From Oncomelania hupensis (Eukaryota; Mollusca; Gastropoda; Littorinimorpha; Pomatiopsidae): a stretch of 64,000 nucleotides of DNA. The stretch is from positions 39,997,556-40,061,555 of the forward strand of contig CM072511.1 of NCBI GenBank assembly GCA_036898135.1, given 5' to 3'. Each line of letters begins with the position of its first letter. Position 1 is the first letter of the stretch. Made by a program: the position numbers and the translations under genes. The notes under the pieces were generated by a model. That model ran no database searches, was not told the DNA's origin, and worked only from the letters and a program-made list of their open reading frames with translations. Positions 42,939 to 55,656 of the stretch are shown here, piece by piece.

Positions 42939-43922
42939 CAGAGAGCTGGAATAAAGAGAGAGCCTGCTTTGCGTAGCGGACAAAAACCTCTCACCGCGCA
43001 TGCGTCAAAGCCCGGTAGAAATGGAAACATCCGATTTTATGTTTTGACAGTACATGACACGGTGACAGTGGTGGTATACTTACAAAATGCCGAAAAACTA
43101 ATGCGACAATCTGTTCTAGGCATTTTAAGGAAGAATGTTTCATACGCAGTAAGCAGGATCGTTGTGGCCAAGTGGGCTAAGGCGGGACTAACTTGCTTTG
43201 TAACCAATGGCGCCTGACAGGTGTGGGTTCGATCCTGCATCGGGGCGTTATGTTTCTCTGAATATTATTTACTTTCGACTCGGGCAACGTCTCGGGCGTT
43301 TTCTCCGGGTACTCCCCAGCAAAATTTCAAAAATTTAAAGAATTTCTAAATTTCAAAAAATCACAACTAATGTTAGGTAGGTTGGGTTTGGGCGCGCCAC
43401 AGGCTGCGACTACGCCTTCCACAGGGGAGGCGGCCCGATAAAAGGGGACAATAAAGCATTAAAATCTTTTAAAAAATATATAAATTATATTGTAATTATT
43501 TATTAAAGTTATTTCTTTAAAAGGTAACAATGCTATAGCAATGTTCCAGACAATAGTATACATAATAATTTATAGTAATAGTACGCTATCTATCTATTGC
43601 TAAACTTTATAATTATTAGTAGCCATGTACATGTAGCTAATAATAATATCCCTAAATAACTGGTTAATTATAAGACAACATAAATTTATCGACCTACTTG
43701 GGACAAAAAAACGAAAATATTAAATAAAAGAACGGAATATATTTCTAACCTCAACGATTTCGTCGAAGTTACCCATGAAGTTTGCTGACACATCCATTGT
43801 TGCAGACTAAACCGGAAGTGTTGATTTCCATCGGCCTTGCACTAAGGATCAAACACGACCTTTTAAGCAGAGAAGCGTAGGGCTACACGCAAAGCAGGCT
43901 CTCTCTTTATTATAGCTCTCTG
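42939..43922. mobile_element. 984-bp TIR element, non-autonomous
   Basis: It begins CAGAGAGCTGGAATAAAGAG and ends with an inverted copy (two mismatches over 36 bp: CAGAGAGCTATAATAAAGAG on the minus strand). A 7-bp duplication GCAGGAA lies at 42932-42938 and 43923-43929. A CAG start is seen in hAT elements, but their duplication is 8 bp, so the superfamily stays open. A SINE-like sequence lies inside (43156-43460). On the minus strand a short ATG frame at 43797-43750 ends at a GAG-GTTAGA donor-like site. Confidence 0.8.
43156..43460 (+). mobile_element. SINE with Leu/Ser-like tRNA head
   Basis: The head (43156-43247) has GTTGTGGCCAAGTGGGCTAAG, a long variable arm and box B (GGTTCGATCC), as in tRNA-Leu or tRNA-Ser. 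The body shares the gggcgttttctccgggtact module with the SINE at 17225. It lies inside the 984-bp TIR element. Confidence 0.7.
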
Positions 43923-43929
43923 GCAGGAA

Positions 43930-44429
43930 GGCAGCCATTCAACAAATATCAGTAATTACTCGACGGCAAGGCACATACAACATGCATCCACGGAACATGT
44001 GCACTATTTCGAGAATTTGCAGCTTGCAATGATACAATCTATAGTCCGCCGTTTTAACAGGACTACGCTTCGAGCTAAACAGGGCTAGAGACCAAAAAAC
44101 TGGGATTTTGAAGGACACTTGGATGAAGTTGTCTCGCATGAGGACTGATTTTGGAGTCTTGATGTGATGAAAATTCAGACGGCTACGTGTCCAGCGTAAG
44201 AGAATGATCTAATAATCAGACCGCTTAAAAGACTCCAATTCGAAGGCTTTATTTACTTTTGGCGAAAACTGATTTACCCTAAAATTCGCATTGTTATTAT
44301 ATTAAACAATGATAAAGTGGGTTTCCTTGCTCAAACGAGCCGCTAACATTTTTTTCCATTTCGGCTTTGACAGGGAGTTATTTCCCCTGTTTTAACGTTA
44401 CAACCGTGTGACCTGTGACCTGTGACCCT
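43930..44429. other. No gene seen
   Basis: Unique-looking sequence between two TIR elements; a tandem gtgacct motif lies just before the second. Confidence 0.4.
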
Positions 44430-44859
44430 ATTTCTGAGTGGTATGCGCTGGGCTCTCGCCTTTTCATGTGGAAGTGACGTTGCATAAGCTAAATTTAGAT
44501 AGCTACAGCGCGTGTAGGGAATTCCCGCTAGGCCTATATCGACTTCCCGCGATTACGGAGCCCTATAATACGGCATACTTGATGTCAACAATCTCCAAGG
44601 AAACAGTTACGATGGAAGCTGGTTTGCCTTCGTGCTTATCGATAGTTTTTCAAGACGACCAAAGAATAATTGGAACAGTCGAAACTGACAATGATGTCGC
44701 TGATGTTTTATCAGCAGTTTAAAGATGCTACATGGCAATATATATAGGGAGAACAAATAGGTTGTAATAGAATTGTTTTAATTTTCATTGTGAATGTAAC
44801 TGTTGTTTTTTTTTTATCTCATCATCACTGACTATTTGCCCTGTTTTGGTAGCATGTAG

Positions 44860-46110
44860 CAGTCCTGTGTGGTCCTCGACATCTCATACAGCAGTACTCT
44901 ATGGTCTTTGCCATCTCATGTAGCATCTTGTATGGTCCTCATTATCGCCTGTGGACGTCCCGTTAAGTCCTCACCATCTCATGTTGCAGTCCTGTATAGT
45001 CCTCGCCTTTTTATGTAGTACACTAGTATGGTCCTCACCATTTTTTGTAGTAGACTTTATGGTCCTCGCCATTTCATGCAGCAGTCCTGTATGGCCCTCG
45101 CCATATCATGTAGGAGTCCTGTATAGTCCTCACCATTTCATGTAGTACACTAGTATGGTCCTCACCATTTCATGTAGGAGACTAGTATGGTCCTCGCCAT
45201 TTCATGTAGCCATCCTGTATGGTCCTCGCCATTTCATGTAGGAGACTAGTATGGTCCTCGCCATTTCATGTAGGAGACTAGTATGGTCCTCGCCATTTCA
45301 TGTAGCCATCCTGTATGGTCCTCGCCATTTCATGTAGCCATCCTGTATGGTCCTCGCCATTTCATGTAGGAGACTAGTATGGTCCTCGCCATTTCATGTA
45401 GGAGACTAGTATGGTCCTCGCCATTTCATGTAGCCATCCTGTATGGTCCTCGCCATTTCATGTAGCCATCCTGTATGGTCCTCGCCATTTCATGTAGGAG
45501 ACTAGTATGGTCCTCGCCATTTCATGTAGGAGACTAGTATGGTCCTCGCCATTTCATGTAGGAGACTAGTATGGTCCTCGCCATTTCATGTAGTAGACTA
45601 GAATGGTCCTCGCAAATTTATATAGTACACTAATATGGTCCTCACCATTTTTTGTAGTAGACTTTATGGTCCTCGCCATTTCATGCAGCAGTCCTGTATG
45701 GCCCTCGCCATATCATGTAGGAGTCCTGTATAGTCCTCGCCATTTCATGTAGTACACTAGTATGGTCCTCCCCATTTCATGTAGGAGACTAGTATGGTCC
45801 TCGCCATTTCATGTAGGAGACTAGTATGGTCCTCGCCATTTCATGTAGCCATTCTGTATGGTCCTCACCATTTCATGTAGCAGTCCTGTATAGTCCTCAC
45901 CATTTCATGTAGTAGACTAGTATGATCCTCACCATTTCATGTAGCAGTCCTGTATTGTCCTCACCATTTCATGTAGTAGACTAGTATGGTCCTCACCATT
46001 TCATGTAGTAGACTAGTATGGTCCTCGCCATTGCATGTAGCAGTCCTGTATGGTCCTCACCATTTCATGTAGGAGACTAGTATGGTCCTTGCCATTTTAT
46101 GCATCAGAGT
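44860..46110. repeat. 32-bp minisatellite with higher-order pattern
   Basis: The unit is atggtcctcgccatttcatg followed by taggagactagt or tagccatcctgt, repeated about 38 times. Central units alternate in pairs of the two variants. A four-unit marker (accattttttgtagtagact, then ggccctcgccatatcatg) occurs at 45038 and again at 45645, so a block of about 19 units (607 bp) has been duplicated. Confidence 0.95.
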
Positions 46111-47413
46111 TGTGCTGTCACTGATTGATTAACATGTTTATTTCAATTTTGAAACTGTATGATCAGGTGTATTGATAGTAATAATACAACCATTTTTAAT
46201 TAATTATTTTATAGAACTTAATTAATTTAATAAATAAAATTTGAAATAAGAAACAAAAAAAACTGAAAAAAGAAACCTTTCTTAGCCTTGTTGTGTCTTT
46301 AATCTTTTTGTAGACTTAATCACTGTTTATTTCTGTTTTGTGTGTGTTGACTTGTTGCGTGTGCTTGGTAGTAATAAAAAGAAACGAGTACCCTATTTTC
46401 CAAAGAACAAAAACAAAACAAAACACTACAAGAAAACACACACACACACACACACGCACACACACACACATGTATATAAAGACATTGATTGCTCTAAAAA
46501 AATTTCAACTTAACCATGTTTTTGTTTTACATCACAGAGCTCTTCTGGGAACAAAACAAACGAGCCTAGCTTATAAATGCTCAACATGCACACACTCACG
46601 TTAAGTATCAAAACAATGAATTTATAATTCAATAAAAACACAAACATTTAAAAACAAACACACACATACACAATCAGCAGCATCTGCATTGACACACTCA
46701 AAATAAAATGCTACTATTAAACAGTGTGGAACATAAATCCAAACAATAATTTTAAAAAAAAAATCAATGATGGATTTTTTTAAAAGTCAATTCACTTTAT
46801 TCTTGACCCAATAAAGAATGCTGGGTATATAGAATTTATAATTAGAATATAATATATCCCTCACCAAGAGATGGATTACAAGTTTACATTATTATTGACA
46901 AACACAAACTAAAAAATAATAATAAATTAAAAAATGTAAATAAATAAATAGATAAAAGGAATAAAAATAAAATAATAAAGTAAATTTAAATATATGTAAA
47001 TAATTAAAATAAAAGGATAAATCAACATGCTATCTAGTACAAATAGAACAAAATTTAATCATCTAAAATTTAAAAAAACAAACAATCAAATTGTTTTCAG
47101 TTCTGAGAAATATACATTTCATAAGCTAGTTTTCTATATATTAAACAAAAGCAATCATTGCTTTAATGATAAATATAAACAATCGGAAATACAGTATTAC
47201 TGCATGCGTGTAAAATAAATGTACAACTCAACTTTGCTTAGGTGCGTAGGAGAAGGACTTTAGGCCTACTATAGTATTCCCGCGAGTCGAGTCGAGTTTC
47301 CCAGCAGAGCAATCTAATTTTAGACACGCGAAGGGTTTTCCCTGGCGCACCTATCTAATTATAGAGAACGCAACGTCACTTCCACATGAAAAGGCGAGAG
47401 CCCAGCGTATACC
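46111..47413. other. AT-rich right part of the TIR element
   Basis: Contains an AC run (46438-46469) and, at 46775-46830, a caattcactttattcttgac / ataaagaatgctggg block that resembles the minus-strand LINE 3' ends at 1746 and 14682. No transposase motif was seen. Confidence 0.5.
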
Positions 47414-47424
47414 ATTTCTGAGTA

Positions 47425-47610
47425 AACCACGCGGCTTGAGGTGTGCTTATTTGGTGTCTGCGATACGGTAGGATCTATTTCATCAGCCTAATTTGAAAGA
47501 AAAAACTTACGAGCAATAACCACGCGGCTTGAGGTGTGCTTATTTGGTGTCTGCGATACGGTAGGATCTATTTCATCAGCCTAATTTGAAAGAAAAAACT
47601 TACGAGCAAT
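47425..47610. repeat. Perfect 93-bp tandem duplication
   Basis: The block from aaccacgcggcttgaggtgt to aaaaacttacgagcaat (47425-47517) is repeated exactly at 47518-47610. It starts next to the duplication site of the TIR element. Confidence 0.95.
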
Positions 47611-47949
47611 TATTTTTATGGGTTCTTTTTCCTACCGCTTTTGGTAGACGCTGTTTTTGGTTCCGAATGTTGGCTAGTGGTTGCCACTATAATAGGCACA
47701 CAAACTACAGAATGTATCCATTATAAAACAAAGAAACAAACAAACCTTTAAAAGAGTTTTGTTGTACGCTTATTTATTGAGTGGGACAACGCTCACTGTG
47801 AATGTTAAAAGGATCTGTCAAGGGGGCGCGGTCAAAGTGGTTCCTTTTAAATAAGAGCCAACTGTGTTTCCTTAGGCAATTGTTAGTGTAGCAAAACAAG
47901 AAGTAACTTAATAAGGCATGTTTTGCTTGTACTGTAATAGTGTGTTCCG

Positions 47950-48310
<361 letters not shown>

Positions 48311-50424
48311 ATTCATATAATCCTTTTTCCTAAATATATGAGTTCAAAGCGCAGTTCTTACGAACTCATACATAATAACAATAATAATAAGGATATTTTC
48401 CTATCGCAGTTCCTAGAAATCTAGCTTCTATAAAACAGAATGCAGAAAAGGAACTCTAAAACCATTGTTTCCACGTACGTGAGATTTCTCTTCAAATTGT
48501 AGGACAGTAAGCGGCGCTGGACTTGAAATACACCCCAGACTTTCGAATGACACGTCGTCATGATATTCTCAAGCACTTCATTTTTGACCAGTGCGGCAAC
48601 GACAAGCGAGTAACTTGATGCTGTACTGTCTTGCCAGAACTAGTGCCGATCTGGTAGCTCGACGATTATTGAAAACAGCCCTAGTCAGCAAATGTAATCA
48701 CCCGCAGAAGCTCGCTGTCATCAAACATTCATGCCACGCTCGCGATAAATATGATTTCCTTGGCGACTAGCTGATCTATCACCCTTGAAAAACCTTAGAC
48801 GATAAACCCCTTGTGGGGACCCAGGGGACAGATTGTATTGCTTCTTGATAGATATGTATAGATGTGTATATATACTCTTGTTTTTAACCCTATACTTTTC
48901 CACTTTTTACTAACACCCACACATGAACTTAGAGTATTTTTCGTACCGCCATACGCAACCTAAGGAAACCTGGGAAAGCTATGTAGTAATTAGCAGAAGA
49001 ACTGGGAAATTAAACTAAACAAGTGGTATACAATTTTCCAAAATTTCCCTTTAATTAAGGAGGTTTTCTCATGGTTAAATGTTTCATGCATCATAAAATC
49101 AATTTATTAATTGTTCTATGTTTCCTATCATGAAGACTTCACTTTTGTGCACACGGTTTCTATATTTATTTCTTAGTTTCCGTGCTTTTCCCAACATATT
49201 TCTCAGGAAACCAAAAAGACCGGTGGTGCGATTGGAAATGGAAATTATGAAATGGTACGTTACTGGACTAGTTGTCATAATTTATGTAATGATTTCTATC
49301 TCATTTGGGCCAGTTGGCGAAATAAATGAGTTTCAAATAAACGATAGCTTCTTTTTTTCCCTTAGGCAAAAAAAAATTAAACAATGCGACGTTCTCAAGC
49401 ATATTATAGATTCCACTTACGCCCCAATATCAAAAGCACGGCGCGTGCCTCATGAGTCTCAGACACTCTATATGTCTCGAACTCTGCCGTACACTCCATA
49501 CCAAACCATCCTGTGCAGATGCAAAGTTTAAATAGTGTGTGAAACGGTAAACGAATGAATACGGTGTTGTTCAACCCCCGAGGCATATTTTGTTATTTGG
49601 AAACACAGTTATCAATAAAACTGGTACCTGGGAAAGGTTGTGTCGTTAATTATTAATACGCTCCTTGTTGAAAAACCGAGCGTCTTTATTCTCAAGCCTA
49701 CCTACGCCCGAACTCCGGCACATCTTTAAAGTGGTTGTATCCACATGCCGGGGAACAAGCGCAGCAGGGAGGGATCAAACTATAAATGAATGTCCTTGGG
49801 CTTAAAAGTCCTTAAATCCGTAACAAAGAAGAAATCGTTCTTGTAACGACTCGCTCGATTTGCTACCGCTCTACACGTTGTTTTTGTTTGTTTGTTTGTT
49901 GTTTTTTTTTCCTTTTTTTTTCTTTTCGCCATATGGACACACAGCGTACTTAATACCATCGTACGCATCACAGGCGCCCATGTCTGAGTACGACAGCGTC
50001 TCCCTAGAGAACTTGTTCGGTTGTGAAAGCACGCTCTCTACAGAGACACAGCTCTTGTCCGTATCCGGATGCGATCGCCTTTGGTGCGCACGTATCGAGA
50101 CTGGCAGATTTTGTACATGGAACTTGACATGATTTCGCAAAAGATGTGCAGATATATAATATTAAAATTACCTCCCTTGACATCTGACTTTATTTATCAG
50201 CACTGAATTATCATCCTTTCCGATTCTTTTCATCTAAGCTACGGCTTGCCATTGGGGCACACTGAGCTGCTGTTCGCCATGGGAGCGACAGAGCGAAAAT
50301 TACACGTGTGGTGTGCATGGAAGGTCACACCTTGGTGTGTCACGCATCATTGAGACGAACATGGGGATGATGAAGAGGAGGAGAAGGAGGAGATGAGGAG
50401 GAAGGCAATGATGAACAATGATGA
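48311..50424. other. Longest stretch without recognised repeats; no firm gene
   Basis: A frame opened at 49118 has an inner ATG at 49238 (MEIMKWYVTGLVVIIYVMIS), which would encode one membrane segment, then a polypyrimidine tract and CTTAG near 49365. This could be a first exon of a membrane-anchored protein, but no family was recognised and splice sites are not convincing. A short frame from 49980 (MSEYDSVSLENLFGCE) has no known match. Confidence 0.35.
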
Positions 50425-50445
50425 ACGAAGAAGAAGAAGAAGAAG

Positions 50446-50477
<32 letters not shown>

Positions 50478-50514
50478 CAAAAAACAACAACAACAACATT
50501 ATAATAATCACTGT

Positions 50515-50574
<60 letters not shown>

Positions 50575-50582
50575 TCTCTCCG
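50425..50582. repeat. (GAA)n and (CT)n microsatellites
   Basis: GAA run at 50425-50475, CT run at 50516-50582. Confidence 0.95.
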
Positions 50583-50961
50583 CCTTCCTACACTCGTCCC
50601 TCCGGCCCCCTCTTTCACCATGGACCAATTCCCTTATCTTTCTTCTGTCGTTAAAAAAAAAGAACAAGTTAAGGGGGTTATAATAAGTCAGTGTTTACTT
50701 GTTTTGATAAACCTGTTGATGTTACCAAAACATTAGACGCCCATTTTGTGATAATATCGCTGAGCTAAGAGGCTGAAAGCAAAGACTCAATCCACGCCAC
50801 TTTGCCAGATTCTGGTCAAAATGAACATGCGGCTGTTTTTCCCGCGGAACCGAAACTGTTTTTGTTATTCCATACGTTTCACCAAAACGACTCCATCAGG
50901 CGGCTATATAAAACGGGAGGGGGTATGGTGTTTGTGCTGGAGACGCAAAAGCCATTTGTTT

Positions 50962-50964
<3 letters not shown>

Positions 50965-51034
<70 letters not shown>

Positions 51035-51062
51035 CAGAGAGAGAGAGAGTGTGTGTGAGAGA
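50965..51062. repeat. (GA)n microsatellite
   Basis: GA run with a short GT interruption. Confidence 0.95.
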
Positions 51063-51460
51063 GAGGCAAGGAATCGCAATCGAGTGTGTGTGAGTGTGAG
51101 TCTGCCTGTGTGTGGTGTATGCGTGAGCGCGCGTTTATGAGTGTGCGAAAGCGTCTGTGGATCCGTGCGTGCGCGCCCTAATTTCTGATTTTTCTCGTTA
51201 TCATACTAATTTGTTTGTTTGCATATAATAATCATTTTGATGCCTTTTAAGTTGAAGGGGTTGGCATTCCCGAGCGCTGAGAGGGCATCTTAAACTGATC
51301 TGATATAGGTTATGGAGAGTTTCTTAATTTTCAATGGCGCCGCCAAACCAAAATATATTATACTAGTGGTTTTGTACCCCGGCAAGCCAGGGTACACAGG
51401 TTGCTGTTTAAAATGTAGACAGAGAGACAACTGTTGTCTGCGAGTTTCATTTGGACGATG

Positions 51461-51650
51461 ATACCTCCCCATATCCCCCTTGATATATCAACATACCCCC
51501 CCCCCTGATATCTCCCCGTCCCCCCACCCCATGATGCCTCACCATACCCCCTTGATACCTCCCCGAACCCACTTGATACCTCCCCATACCCCATTGATAC
51601 CTTCCGTACCCCCCTTGTAACCTACCTGTACCCTCCTTGATACTTCCCCG
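51461..51650. repeat. Diverged minisatellite, about 21-bp unit
   Basis: Repeated gatacctccccataccccct units with many substitutions. Related but weaker units (taccc.cgtacccc) continue to about 51790. Confidence 0.8.
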
Positions 51651-51796
51651 TTGATCGTTTCGCAGGTATGGATAAAAGGAATCGACCATCACCATACCCC
51701 CTTATAGATACCCGTATCCCCGTTATGCCTACCCATGCCCCTTTAAACCTACCCGTAGCCCCCTTTTACCTACACGTACCACCCCATCTCGATCCT

Positions 51797-51800
<4 letters not shown>

Positions 51801-51873
<73 letters not shown>

Positions 51874-51987
51874 TTAATAATAATAATAATAATATAGAAT
51901 AATACAAATAGAAATCATAAAAAACACCAAGGTTTTAAAATAAAATTTGATATAAGATATTATATTTATAATAATAATAATAATAAT

Positions 51988-52047
<60 letters not shown>

Positions 52048-52080
52048 TATTATTATTATTATTATTATTATTAGTTTATA

Positions 52081-52155
<75 letters not shown>
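51801..52155. repeat. (AAT)n repeats, in part inverted
   Basis: Three AAT blocks, with a switch to ATT near 52047-52072 and back to AAT. The AAT/ATT junction can fold into a hairpin. Confidence 0.95.
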
Positions 52156-52158
<3 letters not shown>

Positions 52159-52230
52159 GTTAAAAGTAAAAAGCCTAAATAAAAAAAAAATATCCATATT
52201 GTAGTGTAAAAAAAATAACATTAAAAAAAT

Positions 52231-52303
52231 GCCCCGCGGGAGATTTGAACTTGGGTCGTCTTCACGGTAGCCGAATGTCAGACTAAGTGAGCTACCAAGG
52301 CTT
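52231..52303 (-). mobile_element. tRNA-like SINE head (minus strand)
   Basis: On the minus strand: GCCTTGGTAGCTCACTTAG (box A-like) and AGTTCAAATCT (box B-like) with a GCGGGGC end. D and T arms are recognisable. It directly abuts A-rich and AAT repeats on its 3' side, which fits a SINE with little body or a tRNA pseudogene. Confidence 0.55.
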
Positions 52304-52720
52304 CATATAAAGACCATCAATTTTTTGGTCTATATGGGAAAACATGCTGAAACCTCGATTCGATTGGTAATTAATCAATTTTAATTAGTTAAACACAAAA
52401 TTTTGTAAGATTGGTGACATGAGTGCAAAAGTGTTTTGAATGGAAATAAAACAAAATTTGCGGTATTACGGAACGGCAAGTTCTTGACACGGGTTGAATC
52501 GGAAGCGCCGCGCGGAATGAGGCTATTGCAGTTTGTGGACATTTAAAAAAAATTATCTCAGAAACGGTTAAACGTTCGGTAAGGAAATGTCGGCTATAAC
52601 GATTTCGCGGGTTTTGAGCGCACAGCAGGCCGATCCGCAGCGCCCAGCACCTGCTCAGATCAGCGTCCATACCGGACAAACTTTACAGTAGAGGCGAAGA
52701 AGGACTTCCGGCTAAGCAAT
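52304..52720. other. No gene seen
   Basis: Contains a tctcagaaacggttaaacg stretch also seen in weaker form near 9647. No coding region was supported. Confidence 0.4.
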
Positions 52721-52827
52721 TTATATATATATATATATAGATTGGAATTCCATTGGGTTTAATTAGGTATACTGTCGTTCTCTCTGTCTGTCTGTCTGTC
52801 TCTGTCTGTCTGTCTCTTCCTTCTCTC

Positions 52828-52874
<47 letters not shown>

Positions 52875-52875
52875 A
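52721..52875. repeat. (TA)n and (CT/CTGT)n microsatellites
   Basis: TA run at 52721-52739, then CTGT and CT runs. Confidence 0.92.
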
Positions 52876-53559
52876 CTATACTGCAGTGTGTGACTCGACT
52901 GCAGGTGGAGAGTGTCAAAGTCTGTTAATGCAAAAGTATGTAAAGTATAGGGTTGTGCATTTATATGCGTGTGATGATGTATGTGAGTGCTATGATATTA
53001 AGTTATTACATGTTAAAATTACGAAACATATTAGCATACATCTTATTAAAAATAGAAAGATAACGAATAAAATATTTCATTTATTGTCTATTCGCACATT
53101 CCGGTGATATTAGACTTTAATTAATAAATTTTATAACAAAATGGATTGAAAGGGGGATAGGAATTTAACACCCATCTATTAAAGTCTACCAGTCTGCGAC
53201 GTTGCAGTAAGATTCACAACTGCTGTTATCTCTAAATAATGTAGTACCTCATCTAAATAATGTTCATATTCAGTCAAATTATGTCCTTGGTTTTCATAAA
53301 TTTTCACTTAAAATTGGATTCAAATAAAATATTGTATACTGGTAGATTTTTGCAATATATACACTGAATATATACTATTGAATATTTAGTATTCAATGCG
53401 TTCATACTTAACTTGTATATTAATTTTGATAACTGATGTCGTGAACAGTTCGGTATAGTGGATTTTTTAATGTTAGTATCTTGACATAGTGCTTTTTCCA
53501 ATTAAAAAAAAATACATTTTAATGATAACGAAATAAAGAAACAAAAGCACGAAATGTTT
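52876..53559. other. AT-rich DNA, no gene seen
   Basis: No coding region, RNA gene or repeat recognised. Confidence 0.45.
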
Positions 53560-53819
53560 AGAGAAAGAAGAAGCGAACAAACAAGAGAACTAAAGACAGA
53601 AATAAAGAAAAGAAAGAAATATACGAGCAAGCAAAACCTTCATGCATATTCTATCTACACACGACAGAAAGAAGAGAAAGAAAGAAAAAAAAGAAAGAAA
53701 GAAGAGGAAGAAAGAAAAAAAGAAAGAAAGAAGAGAAAGAAAGAAAGAAGGAAACAAACCGTCATGCAAATTTTATCTTTATTTATAAGAAAGAAAGAAC
53801 AAATAGAAAGAAAGAAAAC

Positions 53820-53866
<47 letters not shown>

Positions 53867-53960
53867 ACGAAAGAAAGAAACAAGCAAACCTTTAAGTAAA
53901 TTCTATCAACACAAAAAAAAACAGAAAGAAAGAAACAAACAAACCAAAACAAACCAAAAC
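53560..53960. repeat. (GAAA)n-rich tandem block
   Basis: GAAA/AAAG runs are separated by three copies of a caaacctt(c/t)a.gcaaattct.atc-like insert (near 53632, 53756 and 53884). The array is thus a higher-order repeat of about 125 bp and not just a tetranucleotide run. Confidence 0.75.
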
Positions 53961-54665
53961 AAACCTTAATGCAAAGGTCTGTCAACAGCAGATACAAAAG
54001 CGGGCAATTTTTAGCGCGTTTTTAATGCAGGTAAATAAACACACAAATGTGTCATACTTCCCAACAGGAGGCTTTTACCAGACGGAAAGAATGTCTAGTA
54101 AGTGAAAAATATTCAGCGACAATGATTCTAATTGCCATCTGGAATACATTTTCATTTAAACAGATATTTCAAATTGGTCAGTGTGACCCAGCTGTCTGCG
54201 TCATTATGAATTACGCAGCTTTCTGCAAGTGCGCTATTGGGGAGAAATGGGTTCAATCATAACTTCACAGGATCGTTACAGGCGCCTATCCGAAATTTGT
54301 TTCCGCATTAAGCCATTGTGGAGTACCTTTAAAAAAAAAAGGTGTTTGTGTGTGTGTGCGTGCGCGTGAGTGTGCGCGCGCCTGTGTGATGTATAAGCGA
54401 CCTCGTTTATATTTTTCTTCTCTCCCTGAATTTTTTTTAACCCCTACGTAATGGATAATATTTGCATTTTTCTCTATAGCCTAGCTTATTCTTTTAAGGG
54501 AAGGCGAAGGATTTTTGCAAATGTAGTGATTTTTTTAAAAGAGGGAAGATAATGGTATCTTGTTTTCAAGAATTTCAGGTTCTTGTTTATCTTGGGAAAA
54601 TGATAATAATATGGTGAGGAAGGAAAGAGAGAGAGAGACAGAGACAGAGACAGACAGAAAAACAG

Positions 54666-54698
<33 letters not shown>

Positions 54699-55656
54699 GA
54701 GTGGGGAGTATATGGGGAGGAGAAGGGTCGAAGGGAAAGAATCTTCTACGTACAGGGCAGTTGCTTCATTCTAGAAACATATTTTAGGAAGGATTGTTAA
54801 TTTGCTTGTGCAAGACCAGGATGAACTGATTTCTCACGAACCCAGGATTCTTTTCGTGCCTGCCGTCCTTGATAATTATCCAGCATACAATCTTAAATAT
54901 AGACAAATAATGTTACTTGGTAACATTCTTCACAAAACATCTGTTGAGTTCCCGGTCTGTGTCCGTCGGTCTCTCACATTATACAAATATTTTCACGTTC
55001 AACACAGACTCACATGGACACACAAACATACACACACAAACTTAGAACGCACACGCAGGCACACACACATTCACGCACGCAAAAAAAAAAGAAAGTTATA
55101 AAATGAAAGCAAACGAAGCGAATGTAATTTCTTTGGAGCAATATAGCAAGAGCATGCATGAGCCATTTAAGTTTATTATTAAACTTTTTTTTTGTTGTTT
55201 GAAAAATATCAAAGCACTGTTTATTTTTGCAGCAACGGCATCTTAGAATAAGTAATGCATATTCACTTTATTTCAGGATGTTATCAAATTCAAATCCGCA
55301 ATAGACTATACTGTAGCTTAACAGCCCTATGTTAACAAGTTTATTAACAAACTCTTGCTTCCTAGTAAAAGAAGAAAAACATTATATTGTGTGTTAAAAT
55401 TTCATGGAGGATCGAGTCCCGCCCTTACGGTGCATTTTAGAATGATAGTATGGAATTTTATAAAATCAAACGACCAAGATTTTACTGTGCATTGAGCAAT
55501 TCCATACAAGAAAAAATAACTTGTTCGAAAGTATATTTATTTTTTAGAATCAATATATCCGGTATTTTTGTGTTTAGTAATAGCAACCGGAAGCAAATGT
55601 TTTTCCGTTAAAAATAGCATCTCTCATTGCCGGTTAGTTTGTTAGTTTGCTAGTGA
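53961..55656. other. No gene seen
   Basis: Contains GT/GC run 54345-54385 and GA/GACA run 54624-54705. A tRNA-like stretch near 54185-54262 is too poor to call. Confidence 0.4.

Larger units (their letters stand above)
44440..47413. mobile_element. 2974-bp TIR element with internal minisatellite
   Basis: The first 44 bp (GGTATGCGCTGGGCTCTCGC, then CTTTTCATGTGGAAG and TGACGTTGC) recur inverted at the right end with one mismatch. A perfect 10-bp duplication ATTTCTGAGT lies at 44430-44439 and 47414-47423. Long TIRs with a 9-11 bp duplication point to the Mutator-like group, but no transposase is present. Subterminal ttagatag and cgcggga blocks also recur inverted. The interior holds a 32-bp minisatellite and AT-rich sequence. 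Confidence 0.85.

Noticed and set aside
44438..44722. 94-codon frame at the left end of the 2974-bp TIR element
   Set aside because: It opens with GTG inside the terminal inverted repeat and has no known domain. A shorter ATG frame near 44580 is possible but unsupported.
44951..45145. Open frame inside the 32-bp minisatellite
   Set aside because: The unit is not a multiple of three and the frame dies quickly; it is chance.
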